Shown: in pieces, positions 1 through 11,637 of the stretch
Position numbering within the stretch: the stretch's first letter is position 1
How the letters are laid out: each line of letters starts with the position of its first letter
Assembly: GCF_032118995.1 (NCBI RefSeq)
Contig: NC_092657.1
Span: forward strand, 4,976,391-5,040,390
Length of the DNA: 64,000 nt
Origin: Asterias amurensis
Lineage: Eukaryota > Echinodermata > Asteroidea > Forcipulatida > Asteriidae
Direction: 5' to 3'
Notes under the pieces: model-generated
Database searches by the model: none
What the model saw: the letters and a program-made list of their open reading frames with translations, nothing else
What the model was told of the DNA's origin: nothing
Made by a program: the position numbers and the translations under genes

Positions 1-988
1 CTTGTCTCCTCTGAAACACGATCCAGCCTCCTCCATCTGTCTCCATATCACAGTAAACCTTTAACCCATCAGTCAGACTTGTAGGAAAGATGGTGTATAA
101 ACCATTGATGCGGTAACCAGCTTGATACAACTCCAGACAACTACATGTACTAGTGCTGGGTAGTGAAAATGACAAAGCGTCCAAGTTGTCATGATAGCAG
201 GCACTCCCTTGAATCGCAACAAAGTCATCGGGGCTTTGAGCTCTGCTGGCATTATCCCTCTAGTCCCTGCACCGCCCGAGTTGGCCGAAATAATTTTGTT
301 TTTCTTTTCAAGATTCATGCAGTAACTTTACTGAAATCGTAGTTCAAATTTTTTAAAGATAGCCAAGGCTTATTATTTATAATTAAACGCACAATTTTTG
401 ACCCTTTCGGTAATATTTGTACAAGTCCTCATTGGGGAACAATAAAAAACCTACGGTAATATTTATGGCGATTATTTTTGTATAATGACAAAATGGATAC
501 AATAGCTTTTCAAGGTTTTTACCTGGCTCAATGCTGATTATTTGCGAAGGCATAAGTTTTCGACAATATCACCATGAATGATAAATACAGTTTCCTTTGT
601 GTTTACTAATAAGCGTTTTGCTGGGTAAGTGCTAAATTATTTCATCATCCTTAGCTTCGTCAAGTAAACTGTGAAGAGACAAATTAATAATTCCTCCAAC
701 CGCATAATACAGTGTATCGCTTTAGGTGGCTGGGCGGTCCAGTGGCTAAATGGTTATTCAACACACAAATACCTCTTATGATGTGATAGTTGAATGATGC
801 ACACTGTGGATCCATAGAGCAGTCTCGTCCACAGATCACAGGAGTAGATACAGTCTTCCACTGAAACACATGATTCAGTAAGGCTCGGTTTTCGGCCAAG
901 TAAACGTTTCAATGAATCGTCTTTGACTTGCACTCTGGTCGATTTGTACCATCAAACTAAGAGCCACAATTATGATCGTAACTTCCAT
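1..988 (-). pseudogene. FREP pseudogene A (PAN + fibrinogen domain), interrupted by a MITE and frameshifted, runs off the window start
   Basis: Minus-strand relative of the intact FREP genes in this window. The ATG complement lies at 986-988 and opens a signal-peptide-like leader (MEVTIIIVALSLMVQ). One base is missing near 902, where intact genes read ETFYLAEN, so the frame is lost. The PAN-like part (CGRDCSMDPQCASFNY, about 754-880) stays readable in another frame. A 498-bp transposon (256-753) then splits the gene at the codons for the LNN/ASR region. The fibrinogen domain continues from 255 down to base 1, where the window ends, so its 3' end is unseen. The locus matches 13125-14112 base for base apart from a few substitutions, at a fixed offset of 13124, so both descend from one already broken ancestor. 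Not expected to give a functional lectin. Confidence 0.88.
256..753. mobile_element. piggyBac-like MITE, copy 1 (498 bp)
   Basis: The insertion is exact: intact paralogues read GGCATTATTCAAC, whereas here TTAT is repeated on both sides (252-255 and 754-757). The ends are imperfect inverted repeats, CCCTCTAGTCCCTGCACCGC on the left and the complement of GCGGTCCAGTGGCTAAATGG on the right. No transposase frame is present, so it is non-autonomous. The CCC start and a TTAA/TTAT target are piggyBac traits. The family assignment is inference. Confidence 0.8.
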
Positions 989-1165
989 GATGAATATTTG
1001 AAGATTTTCTTTTCGAAAAATGTACCAGAGAGAAAATGTTTTTGTCCCCATTAACTGTCAGTGGAAAACTGTCCCGATACTGCAGTTACTTTGTACTATA
1101 GTCTCCCAGATCAAATGAACCAAATCTTTGCTCGCAAACAATTGCATGCATTCAGCTCCACCCAA

Positions 1166-1173
1166 TGACGTCA
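1166..1173 (-). promoter_or_regulatory. conserved CRE box upstream of FREP A
   Basis: Perfect palindrome TGACGTCA, 178 bp upstream of the ATG, in a conserved block (CCACCCAATGACGTCACCG). The same block precedes five other FREP loci here. Known CREB/ATF binding motif; use in this organism is inferred from conservation. Confidence 0.6.
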
Positions 1174-1571
1174 CCGTTTCCACAGCAACGAGATATTAAA
1201 ACAGGTGTAGAAAACATTCATGTTTTTCACAAGAATTGAGACCTATCGATTATTTAAAGACACTGGACACTGGACACTGGTAAGTTGTGCATGTGGAAAG
1301 GGCTGTATCTCACACCATTAACACGCATGTAAAAATCGCCACTCAGGTAATTATCTTAAATTATAGATAAACATGTCCAGTCACTCCCCGTGAAAACAAA
1401 GACCCCCCCCCAAAAAAAAAAAAAAAAAAAAAAACTATCTTTGTTCGGGGTGCCAGTCAGAAGCCATTCAAATTCAACCTTTAACTGCCAGGTAGCCAGG
1501 GATCGCACGTAAGTTACAAAACAACCTGGGAAGCGGCAGCCAGGGAATCACCTTAAGGGGATGCTACTTTA

Positions 1572-4500
1572 CACTTTTTGTTGTGGCATGGATCATCATG
1601 CCTTTATGGATTTTCATTCTTCTAGAATTGGCACTAGACAATTGAATGAACTCATACATGTCATAGTCATTCATAAAGGGATTTTTGTTTTATTCACCAA
1701 TTGATGTAATTCTATCTTCAAATACATACAAATGAGCTTAGGACAATTACATGTAGTTGAAAATTTAAAGGAGAAATAACATTACCAAAAATTCCTTTCT
1801 ACATGTAAATTACTCTGTTGAACTCTGATAAAAAAAAATCATCCAGATCATACATTTTTGGGGGGTAAATTCTACCAGTCCATAAAGTTGACTTTGTTAA
1901 CTTTCATCGTTTTAAAATTGGCCGTGGATGAGTGAATGTCAAAGTTGTTCAAAAGATGATTTTTTTTTTTCACTATCTAAGGTATACATTGAGATTAAGA
2001 AAACAAGTAAGATTAAAACGGAATATTATTTAAAAAAAAAAGTCTTTTCTTAAACACTCAGTTGAACATTTCCGATATTGTTTTTGTCATCCAGGTAAAA
2101 ACAATAATCGTTTTGACTTTCCAGTCCACAAAGTTGACTTCTGCTTCGTAAAATATTTAAACAACACATACTGGTGATTATTTCAGTTTAAAAACACTTT
2201 TGATCTTCTACTGATCTTTGCAAGTATTTCTCTCCGACTGTGGACAAATTGTTGCCCAGGTTGCTAATTATTCACAACAACATGTACAGTGGCCACACTC
2301 ACCGGTACCATTGTACTCCTGGTGAACAGGATAAATTTAATGTTAAATGTCTTGGCAAAGAAAACAAATAACACGACCGGGATTTGAACCCACACTCTTG
2401 AGAAAATCATCATTAGATTTTAAGTTTGATGCTCAGACCGCTCGATCATGACACTTTTTGTTGCGGCATGGTTCATAATGTTTAACTGGTTTTCATTCTT
2501 CTGAAATTTTTCCCTGGATGTGTAAATGTTCGTAATCATTCAAAAAGTGATTTTTGTCTTAATCACTAATTCTATCTTCAAATCCATACAAATGAGCTTA
2601 GGACAATTACATGTAGTTGAAAATTTAAAGGAGAAATAACATTTCCAAAAATTCCTTTCTACATGTAAATTACTCTGTTGAACTCTGATAAAAAAAAATC
2701 ATCCAGATCATACATTTTTTGGGGGTAAATTCTACCAGTCCATAAAGTTGACTTTGTTAACTTTCATCGTTTTAAAATTGGCCGTGGATGAGTGAATGTC
2801 AAAGTTGTTCAAAAGATGATTTTTTTTTTTCACTATCTAAGGTATACATTGAGATTAAGAAAACAAGTAAGATTAAAACGGAATATTATTTAAAAAAAAA
2901 AGTCTTTTCTTAAACACTCAGTTGAACATTTCCGATATTGTTTTTGTCATCCAGGTAAAAACAATAATCGTTTTGACTTTCCAGTCCACAAAGTTGACTT
3001 CTGCTTCGTAAAATATTTAAACAACACATACTGGTGATTATTTCAGTTTAAAAACACTTTTGATCTTCTACTGATCTTTGCAAGTATTTCTCTCCGACTG
3101 TGGACAAATTGTTGCCCAGGTTGCTAATTATTCACAACAACATGTACAGTGGCCACACTCACCGGTACCATTGTACTCCTGGTGAACAGGATAAATTTAA
3201 TGTTAAATGTCTTGGCAAAGAAAACAAATAACACGACCGGGATTTGAACCCACACTCTTGAGAAAATCATCATTAGATTTTAAGTTTGATGCTCAGACCG
3301 CTCGATCATGACACTTTTTGTTGCGGCATGGTTCATAATGTTTAACTGGTTTTCATTCTTCTGAAATTTTTCCCTGGATGTGTAAATGTTCGTAATCATT
3401 CAAAAAGTGATTTTTGTCTTAATCACTAATTCTATCTTCAAATCCATACAAATGAGCTTAGGACAATTACATGTAGTTGAAAATTTAAAGGAGAAATAAC
3501 ATTTCCAAAAATTCCTTTCTACATGTAAATTACTCTGTTGAACTCTGATAAAAAAAAATCATCCAGATCATACATTTTTTGGGGGTAAATTCTACCAGTC
3601 CATAAAGTTGACTTTGTTAACTTTCATCGTTTTAAAATTGGCCGTGGATGAGTGAATGTCAAAGTTGTTCAAAAGATGATTTTTTTTTTTCACTATCTAA
3701 GGTATACATTGAGATTAAGAAAACAAGTAAGATTAAAACGGAATATTATTTAAAAAAAAAAGTCTTTTCTTAAACACTCAGTTGAACATTTCCGATATTG
3801 TTTTTGTCATCCAGGTAAAAACAATAATCGTTTTGACTTTCCAGTCCACAAAGTTGACTTCTGCTTCGTAAAATATTTAAACAACACACACTGGTGATTA
3901 TTTCAGTTTAAAAACACTTTTGATCTTCTACTGATCTTTGCAAGTATTTCTCTCCGACTGTGGACAAATTGTTGCCCAGGTTGCTAATTATTCACAACAA
4001 CATGTACAGTGGCCACACTCACCGGTACCATTGTACTCCTGGTGAACAGGATAAATTTAATGTTAAATGTCTTGGCAAAGAAAACAAATAACACGACCGG
4101 GATTTGAACCCACACTCTTGAGAAAATCATCATTAGATTTTAAGTTTGATGCTCAGACCGCTCGATCATGACACTTTTTGTTGCGGCATGGTTCATAATG
4201 TTTAACTGGTTTTCATTCTTCTGAAATTTTTCCCTGGATGTGTAAATGTTCGTAATCATTCAAAAAGTGATTTTTGTCTTAATCACTAATTCTATCTTCA
4301 AATCCATACAAATGAGCTTAGGACAATTACATGTAGTTGAAAATTTAAAGGAGAAATAACATTTCCAAAAATTCCTTTCTACATGTAAATTACTCTGTTG
4401 AACTCTGATAAAAAAAAATCATCCAGATCATACATTTTTTGGGGGTAAATTCTACCAGTCCATAAAGTTGACTTTGTTAACTTTCATCGTTTTAAAATTG

Positions 4501-7500
4501 GCCGTGGATGAGTGAATGTCAAAGTTGTTCAAAAGATGATTTTTTTTTTTCACTATCTAAGGTATACATTGAGATTAAGAAAACAAGTAAGATTAAAACG
4601 GAATATTATTTAAAAAAAAAAGTCTTTTCTTAAACACTCAGTTGAACATTTCCGATATTGTTTTTGTCATCCAGGTAAAAACAATAATCGTTTTGACTTT
4701 CCAGTCCACAAAGTTGACTTCTGCTTCGTAAAATATTTAAACAACACACACTGGTGATTATTTCAGTTTAAAAACACTTTTGATCTTCTACTGATCTTTG
4801 CAAGTATTTCTCTCCGACTGTGGACAAATTGTTGCCCAGGTTGCTAATTATTCACAACAACATGTACAGTGGCCACACTCACAGATACCATTGTACATTT
4901 GGTGAACAGGATAAATTTAATGTTAAATGTCTTGGCAAAGAAAACAAATAACACGACCGGGATTTGAACCCACACTCTGAGAAAATCATCATTAGATTTT
5001 AAGTTTGAAGCTCAGACCGCTCGATCATGACACTTTTTGTTGCGGCATGGTTCATAATGTTTAATTGGTTTTCATTCTTCTGAAATTTTTCCCTGGATGT
5101 GTGAATATTCGTAGTCATTCAAAAAGTGATTTTTGTCTTAATCACTAATTCTATCTTCAAATCCATACAAATGAGCTTAGGACAATTACATGTAGTTGAA
5201 AATTTAAAGGAGAAATAACATTTCAAAAAATTCCATTCTACATGTAAATTACTCTGTTGAACTCTGATAAAAAAAAATCATCCAGATCATACATTTTTTG
5301 GGGGTAAATTCTACCAGTCCATAAAGTTGACTTTGTTAACTTTCATCGTTGTAAAATTGGCCGTGGATGAGTGAATGTCAAAGTTGTTCAAAAGATGATT
5401 TTTTTTTTCACTATCTAAGGTATACATTGAGAGTAAGAAAACAAGTAAAATTAAAAGGGAATATTATTTAAAAAAAAAAAGTCTTTTCTTAAACACTCAG
5501 TTGAACATTTCCGACATTGTTTTTGTCATCCAGGTAAAAACAATAATTTTTTGACTTTCCAGTCCACAAAGTTGACTTTTGCTTCGTAAAATATTTAAAC
5601 AAACAACACTGAGTGATTCTTTCAGTAAACACTTTTGCTCTTCTACTGATCTTTGCAAGTATTTCTCTCCGAATGTGGACAAATTGTTGCCCAGGTTGCT
5701 AATTATTCACAACAACATGTACATGTACAGTGGCCACACTCACCGGTACCATTGTACTCCTGGTGAACAGGATAAATTTAATGTTAAATGTCTTGGCAAA
5801 GAAAACAAATAACACGACCGGGATTTGAACCCACACTTTTGATGCTCAGACCGCTCGATCATGGCACTTTTTGTTGTGGCATGGTTCATAATGTTTAATT
5901 GGTTTTCATTCTTCTGAAATTTGTCCCTGGATGTGTGAATGTTCGTAGTCATTCAAAAAGTGTTTTTTGTCTTAATCACTAATTCTATCTTTAAATCCAT
6001 ACAAATTAGCTTAGGACAATTACATGTAGTTGAAAATTTAGGAGAAATAACATTTCCAAAAATTCCTTTCTACATGTAAATTACTCTGTTGAACTCTGAT
6101 AAAAAAAAATCATCCAGATCATACATTTTTTGGGGGTAAATTCTACCAGTCCATAAAGTTGACTTTGTTAACTTTCATCGTTTTAAAATTGGCCGTGGAT
6201 GAGTGAATGTCAAAGTTGTTCAAAAGATGATTTTTTTTTTTCACTAATCTAAGGTATACATTGAGATTAAGAAAACAAGTAAGATTAAGAGGGAATATTA
6301 TTTAAAAAAAAAAGTCTTTTCTTAAACACTCAGTTGAACATTTCCGATATTGTTTTTGTCATCCAGGTAAAAACAATAATCGTTTTGACTTTCCAGTCCA
6401 CAAAGTTGACTTCTGCTTCGTAAAATATTTAAACAACACATACTGGTGATTATTTCAGTTTAAAAACACTTTTGATCTTCTACTGATCTTTGCAAGTATT
6501 TCTCTCCGACTGTGGACAAATTGTTGCCCAGGTTGCTAATTATTCACAACAACATGTACAGTGGCCACACTCACCGGTACCATTGTACTCCTGGTGAACA
6601 GGATAAATTTAATGTTAAATGTCTTGGCAAAGAAAACAAATAACACGACCGGGATTTGAACCCACACTCTTGAGAAAATCATCATTAGATTTTAAGTTTG
6701 ATGCTCAGACCGCTCGATCATGACACTTTTTGTTGCGGCATGGTTCATAATGTTTAACTGGTTTTCATTCTTCTGAAATTTTTCCCTGGATGTGTAAATG
6801 TTCGTAGTCATTCAAAAAGTGATTTTTGTCTTAATCACTAATTCTATCTTCAAATCCATACAAATGAGCTTAGGACAATTACATGTAGTTGAAAATTTAA
6901 AGGAGAAATAACATTTCCAAAAATTCCTTTCTACATGTAAATTACTCTGTTGAACTCTGATAAAAAAAAATCATCCAGATCATACATTTTTGGGGGGTAA
7001 ATTCTACCAGTCCATAAAGTTGACTTTGTTAACTTTCATCGTTTTAAAATTGGGCGTGGATGAGTGAATGTCAAAGTTGTTCAAAAGATGATTTTTTTTT
7101 TTCACTAATCTAAGGTATACATTGAGATTAAGAAAACAAGTAAGATTAAAAGGGAATATTATTTTAAAAAAAAAGTCTTTTCTTAAACACTCAGTTGAAC
7201 ATTTCCGATATTGTTTTTGTCATCCAGGTAAAAACAATAATTTTTTGACTTTCCAGTCCACAAAGTTGACTTCTGCTTCGTAAAATATTTAAACAACACA
7301 CACTGGTGATTATTTCAGTTTAAAAACACTTTTGATCTTCTACTGATCTTTGCAAGTATTTCTCTCCGACTGTGGACAAATTGTTGCCCAGGTTGCTAAT
7401 TATTCACAACAACATGTACAGTGGCCACACTCACAGGTACCATTGTACTTCTGGTGAACAGGATAAATTTAATGTTAAATGTCTTGGCAAAGAAAACAAA

Positions 7501-7710
7501 TAACACGACCGGGATTTGAACCCACACTCTGAGAAAATCATCATTAGATTTTAAGTTTGATGCTCAGATCGCTCGATCATGACACTTTTTGTTGTGGCAT
7601 GGTTCATATTGTTTAATTGGTTTTCATTCTTCTGAAATTTTTCCCTGGATGTGTGAATGTTCGTAGTCATTCAAAAAGTGATTTTTGTCTTAATCACTAA
7701 TCCTACCTTT
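1572..7710. repeat. ~860-bp tandem array, seven units plus a partial eighth
   Basis: The landmark CACTTTTTGTT recurs at 1572, 2452, 3312, 4172, 5031, 5865, 6724 and 7584, giving periods of 880, 860, 860, 859, 834, 859 and 860. Units 2-4 are almost identical, so they spread recently; outer units differ by small indels. Each unit carries a tRNA-Leu-like stretch and poly-T/poly-A runs. The same unit occurs twice at 14704-16184. Reading frames inside are short and not conserved. No gene seen. Confidence 0.92.
2374..2455 (-). repeat. tRNA-Leu-derived sequence (one per 860-bp unit)
   Basis: On the minus strand this reads like a tRNA-Leu(UAA): TCGAGCGGTCT in the D-arm, CTTAAAA in an anticodon-loop position, an extra-arm-like stretch, and GTGGGTTCAAATCCC as the T-arm/B box. 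The 3' acceptor strand does not pair with the 5' strand and the T-stem has mismatches, so it is a pseudogene or SINE head rather than a working tRNA. Equivalent copies lie near 3234, 4094, 4953, 5813, 6647, 7506 and 15500. A more diverged one near 16900 retains TGGCCGAGCGG. Confidence 0.6.
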
Positions 7711-7938
7711 AAATGCAATTTTTTTAAAGATAACTACACATGTAGGTTAATTAAAAGTAGAAAATACATTTTAAAAGATTCCTCCTAAACTACTCTGATA
7801 AACTTTTCTGATGTTTTTTTTTCCATCAAGATAATTATAGGGCCTAGGGCTTAAATTACTTTTAAAGAAAATTGAATTTTCCGTCCAATTTGACTTTGTT
7901 AGCATTCGGCGTTCTGCACGTGGCCCTGGATGAGTTAA

Positions 7939-8319
7939 AGGAACACAGTGCCTTGGATCGGACGAGTAGGTCTATAAAAAGCGTTTGTAACCGTTTTTTA
8001 TAAAATGCATATGGTTGGAAAGATGTTTTAGAAGTAAAATACAATGATCCACACAAGTTTGCCTCGAAATTGCGGGGTTTTCCTTTTACTGTGCGAACTA
8101 ACACGGTTGGCCATTTATGGGAGTCAAAAACTTGACTCCCATAAATGGCCGACTGTGTTAGTCGACGAGGTAAAAGGAAAACCGTGCAATTTCGAGGCAT
8201 GTTTTGTGGATCATTGTGTTCTACTTTTACAACATCTTTCTACCCATATGCATTTTATAAAAAACGGTTACGAATGCTTTTCAAAGACCAACTCGACCGA
8301 TCCATGGCAACGTGTTCCT
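7939..8319. mobile_element. long foldback MITE, copy 1
   Basis: A near-perfect palindrome of 381 bp: AGGAACAC at one end, GTGTTCCT at the other, and a central hairpin around GGCCATTTATGGGAG. TTAA flanks both sides (7935-7938, 8320-8323). Copies 2 and 3 are at 40249 and about 41666. The overlapping short frames on both strands come from the palindrome and are not genes. Confidence 0.85.
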
Positions 8320-9060
8320 TTAATGTCAATGTTGTACAAAAGATGATTTTTTTTTTTTTCACTAAACTAAGGTTGACAAACTTTATGAATAAGAAAATTA
8401 GTTAAATTATAGAGAAAATAAGATTGCTTAAAACAGTCTTTTCTTAAACACTCAGTTGAACATATCTGATATTTTTTGTTTGTCATACATTCAGATAAAA
8501 CACTAGTACCTTTTGAATTTCCAGTCCATAAACTTGACTTCCGCTTTTTAGAATATTGAAAAACACATTTTGATTATTTCTGTAAATAAGTTTGCTGTTC
8601 TACACCTATCTTTGCAATAATTTCTTTAACACCATAGGCAGTATTTGGTTATCGCAAGACTAAACAATGCTTAGCAAAACCTGATTGTCAAAACTTTACT
8701 GTACTTTCAAACTTGTTCTTATTGGAACAGTTCTTATGTCTCTACATAATAACAAGGTTTGATCGATTCTTGAACCATGTGGTCAAATCTTTGGACTTAT
8801 CTTTGCATGAAGCAGTGTGGAAAGTTGTGTCTCTGACAATCAGATTTTCACACCCTCTTTTCAAAATTCCACAAAACTTTGAATGTTTTAAAATGTCAAT
8901 AGTTAAAATCTAATTCCTAAAAAAAAAACAAGTTACTCAGTTCACGTGTAATGTATTTCTACTACATTATACCAACTGCTATTGTGCGGCTACGTACACG
9001 TGTATTAAATAAATAGAGAAAATACCATTTCAAAAATTCTTTTCTTAAACACTCTGTTAA

Positions 9061-9403
9061 AGCCATTGGACCCTTTCGGTACAGAAAAAAAAAAAGTTCA
9101 CAGATTTACAAATAACTTACAGGGTTTACAGAAGGTAGTGGTGAAAGACTTCCCTTGAAATATTATTCCATGAAATGCTTTACTCTTTGAGAAAACAGTA
9201 AAACAATATCAATTCTCGTTAGCGAGAATTACGGATTTATTTTAAACACATGTCATGACACGGCGAAACGCGCGGATACACGGGTGGGTTTTCCGATGAC
9301 CGATTGAGCCTAAATTTTCACAGGTTTGTTATTTGATATAGAAGTTGTGATACACGAAGTGGGGGCCTTGGACAATAGTGTTTACCGAAAGGGTCCAATG
9401 GCT
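9061..9403. mobile_element. TTAA MITE with AGCCATTGGACCC ends
   Basis: 343 bp between TTAA copies (9057-9060 and 9404-9407). Inverted ends are AGCCATTGGACCCTTTCGGT and its complement, with a small inner palindrome (TCTCGTTAGCGAGA). No coding frame. It was copied passively by the 947-bp duplication. Confidence 0.85.
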
Positions 9404-10007
9404 TTAAACATTTGAAGTATTTTTTATTCATCCATTTCAAAAAACAACATCAAATGTGTTTTGAATTTCCAGTCCATAAACTTGACTTCCGCTTTTTAGA
9501 ATATTGAAAAACACATTTTGATTATTTCTGTAAATAAGTTTGCTGTTCTACACCTATCTTTGCAATAATTTCTTTAACACCATAGGCAGTATTTGGTTAT
9601 CGCAAGACTAAACAATGCTTAGCAAAACCTGATTGTCAAAACTTTACTGTACTTTCAAACTTGTTCTTATTGGAACAGTTCTTATGTCTCTACATAATAA
9701 CAAGGTTTGATCGATTCTTGAACCATGTGGTCAAATCTTTGGACTTATCTTTGCATGAAGCAGTGTGGAAAGTTGTGTCTCTGACAATCAGATTTTCACA
9801 CCCTCTTTTCAAAATTCCACAAAACTTTGAATGTTTTAAAATGTCAATAGTTAAAATCTAATTCCTAAAAAAAAACAAGTTACTCAGTTCACGTGTAATG
9901 TATTTCTACTACATTATACCAACTGCTATTGTGCGGCTACGTACACGTGTATTAAATAAATAGAGAAAATACCATTTCAAAAATTCTTTTCTTAAACACT
10001 CTGTTAA

Positions 10008-10350
10008 AGCCATTGGACCCTTTCGGTACAGAAAAAAAAAAAGTTCACAGATTTACAAATAACTTACAGGGTTTACAGAAGGTAGTGGTGAAAGACTTCC
10101 CTTGAAATATTATTCCATGAAATGCTTTACTCTTTGAGAAAACAGTAAAACAATATCAATTCTCGTTAGCGAGAATTACGGATTTATTTTAAACACATGT
10201 CATGACACGGCGAAACGCGCGGATACACGGGTGGGTTTTCCGATGACCGATTGAGCCTAAATTTTCACAGGTTTGTTATTTGATATAGAAGTTGTGATAC
10301 ACGAAGTGGGGGCCTTGGACAATAGTGTTTACCGAAAGGGTCCAATGGCT
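10008..10350. mobile_element. TTAA MITE, duplicated copy
   Basis: Same element as at 9061, shifted by 947 bp with the same length and same TTAA flanks. It marks the second unit of the tandem duplication, not an independent insertion. Confidence 0.85.
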
Positions 10351-10405
10351 TTAAACATTTGAAGTATTTTTTATTCATCCATTTCAAAAAACAACATCAA
10401 ATGTG

Positions 10406-11604
10406 TTTTGAATTTCCAGTCCACAATTGTGACTTCAGCTTTGTTAATTTAAAAATACACTTTGATTGTTTCAGTGAATATTTTTGCTGATCTTTGCAAT
10501 CATTTCTTCAGAGCAATTTCTTTACCAAAAAACTTAGCGTGTTTATAGCAACCAACCGTTTGATTCAACAAGGCTTGATAAAATCAGATTGTTGAAATGA
10601 CAAGGCTCGAATACCTTCAGATCAGGCTTCTGTTCAACTAAAGTATTGACCCCTTGCACGTGCGTCACACGCGGCGACTGATCTGCGCTCACCATGTTGG
10701 TGGGCAAGTTAGGTTTACGTGTATTAATGTCGCGTCGCCCACTTTCACTGCATAACGCACATCATAAAGTTATATATAAAAACGTACAGTGAAATTGACC
10801 ACCAGTATGGCGCATTCAAGATTTTTTGGATGATGACGTCATGTGAAATGGGTCAATAGATACATTTGTAAATTTGTTTTATTATCAATTCATCAACCAT
10901 CCAGTCAAATTTCTTGGATGAAAATTGCTTAACAATCTGCTGTTGACATTCTCATCTCAACATTCCACAATAGTTAGCATAAATGTTTTAAAATGTCAAT
11001 AAATCAATTCTAAGTCATACAAAAAGGAATCACTTAAGTACCACTGTAAATTCCACTCAGGTGCTTTGTACAACGGCTATTGTGCACCTAAAACAATTGC
11101 ACAATATTCGCATGCACAGTTGTGTATTATAAATAAGGGAATCAATGTGTGGTGAAGAAGTTTTCAACTAGTGGTTTAATCCCAACGAGGCTTGGTTCTT
11201 GATAATTTTACCGAGACAAGGTCGAGGTAAATATATAATAATGATTTTATGTTTCCGATGTTGGTATAGGCCTACTGACCAGAAATCAACTTTAGAATGA
11301 TGGTTATACCGCCGTGAAGGTTTTCGTTGTAGTTTTTGTTTACCTTTTTTTTCTTCCTTTTTTAAAACATTGATGATGTTAAACATAATTAAAGGACCTA
11401 CCGTTGATGTGTTCTTGATCTCTGTGTTCATCTGGAGAGTCTTGGGGCATTTCTTACAGCGGAGAAAAAAAACTCTTCCAGTTCAACAAGTCAATCAGTT
11501 CAAGTTCCAACAACCCGGAGTAAGTGTTTTGAGTTAAATTACTTGTGAGAGGTTCATACTGCATTTCTTGATGGAGTAATAAATCCCCATTCAAGTTGTT
11601 CCAT
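10406..11604. other. gene-free spacer with dispersed repeat fragments
   Basis: No gene seen. 10645-10850 holds a dispersed repeat (CCCCTTGCACG..., TTGGTGGGCA, GTTTACGTGT) with a related copy at 56113-56300. From about 11400 the sequence is the conserved 3' flank that follows every FREP gene here (CTCTGTGTTCA, TTCTTACAGCG, CCAGTTCAACAAGTCAATCA). Confidence 0.6.
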
Positions 11605-11610
11605 TTTATT
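11605..11610 (-). terminator. poly(A) signal AATAAA of FREP B
   Basis: GGGAATAAAATGG on the minus strand, about 30 nt after the stop codon of the gene at 11638. The equivalent site is kept after the gene at 19990 but is mutated after 22304, 26091 and 29475. Confidence 0.6.
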
Positions 11611-11637
11611 CCCTGTCTCTGGTCAATGAGTTGATAG

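Larger units (their letters stand above)
8511..10405. repeat. 947-bp direct tandem duplication (two copies plus start of a third)
   Basis: 8511-9457 is repeated at 9458-10405 with almost no change apart from one base in a poly-A run. Both copies carry the same 66-aa frame (8713-8913, 9661-9861) and the same nested MITE. The sequence resumes at 10406 as a diverged third start. A more diverged relative lies at about 17150-17840. The 66-aa frame matches nothing I recognise and is probably repeat sequence. Confidence 0.9.

Noticed and set aside
2374..2455. A functional tRNA-Leu gene in each 860-bp unit
   Set aside because: The acceptor stem does not pair and the T-stem is mismatched. It is treated as a tRNA-derived repeat.
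1572..7710. A CRISPR-like array
   Set aside because: Units are about 860 bp with no short repeat-spacer pattern, and the DNA is animal nuclear sequence.
8044..8405. 100-aa and 86-aa plus-strand frames and a 112-aa minus frame at 7862-8200
   Set aside because: They lie on a perfect palindrome, so each strand reads nearly the same; similar frames reappear in MITE copy 2.
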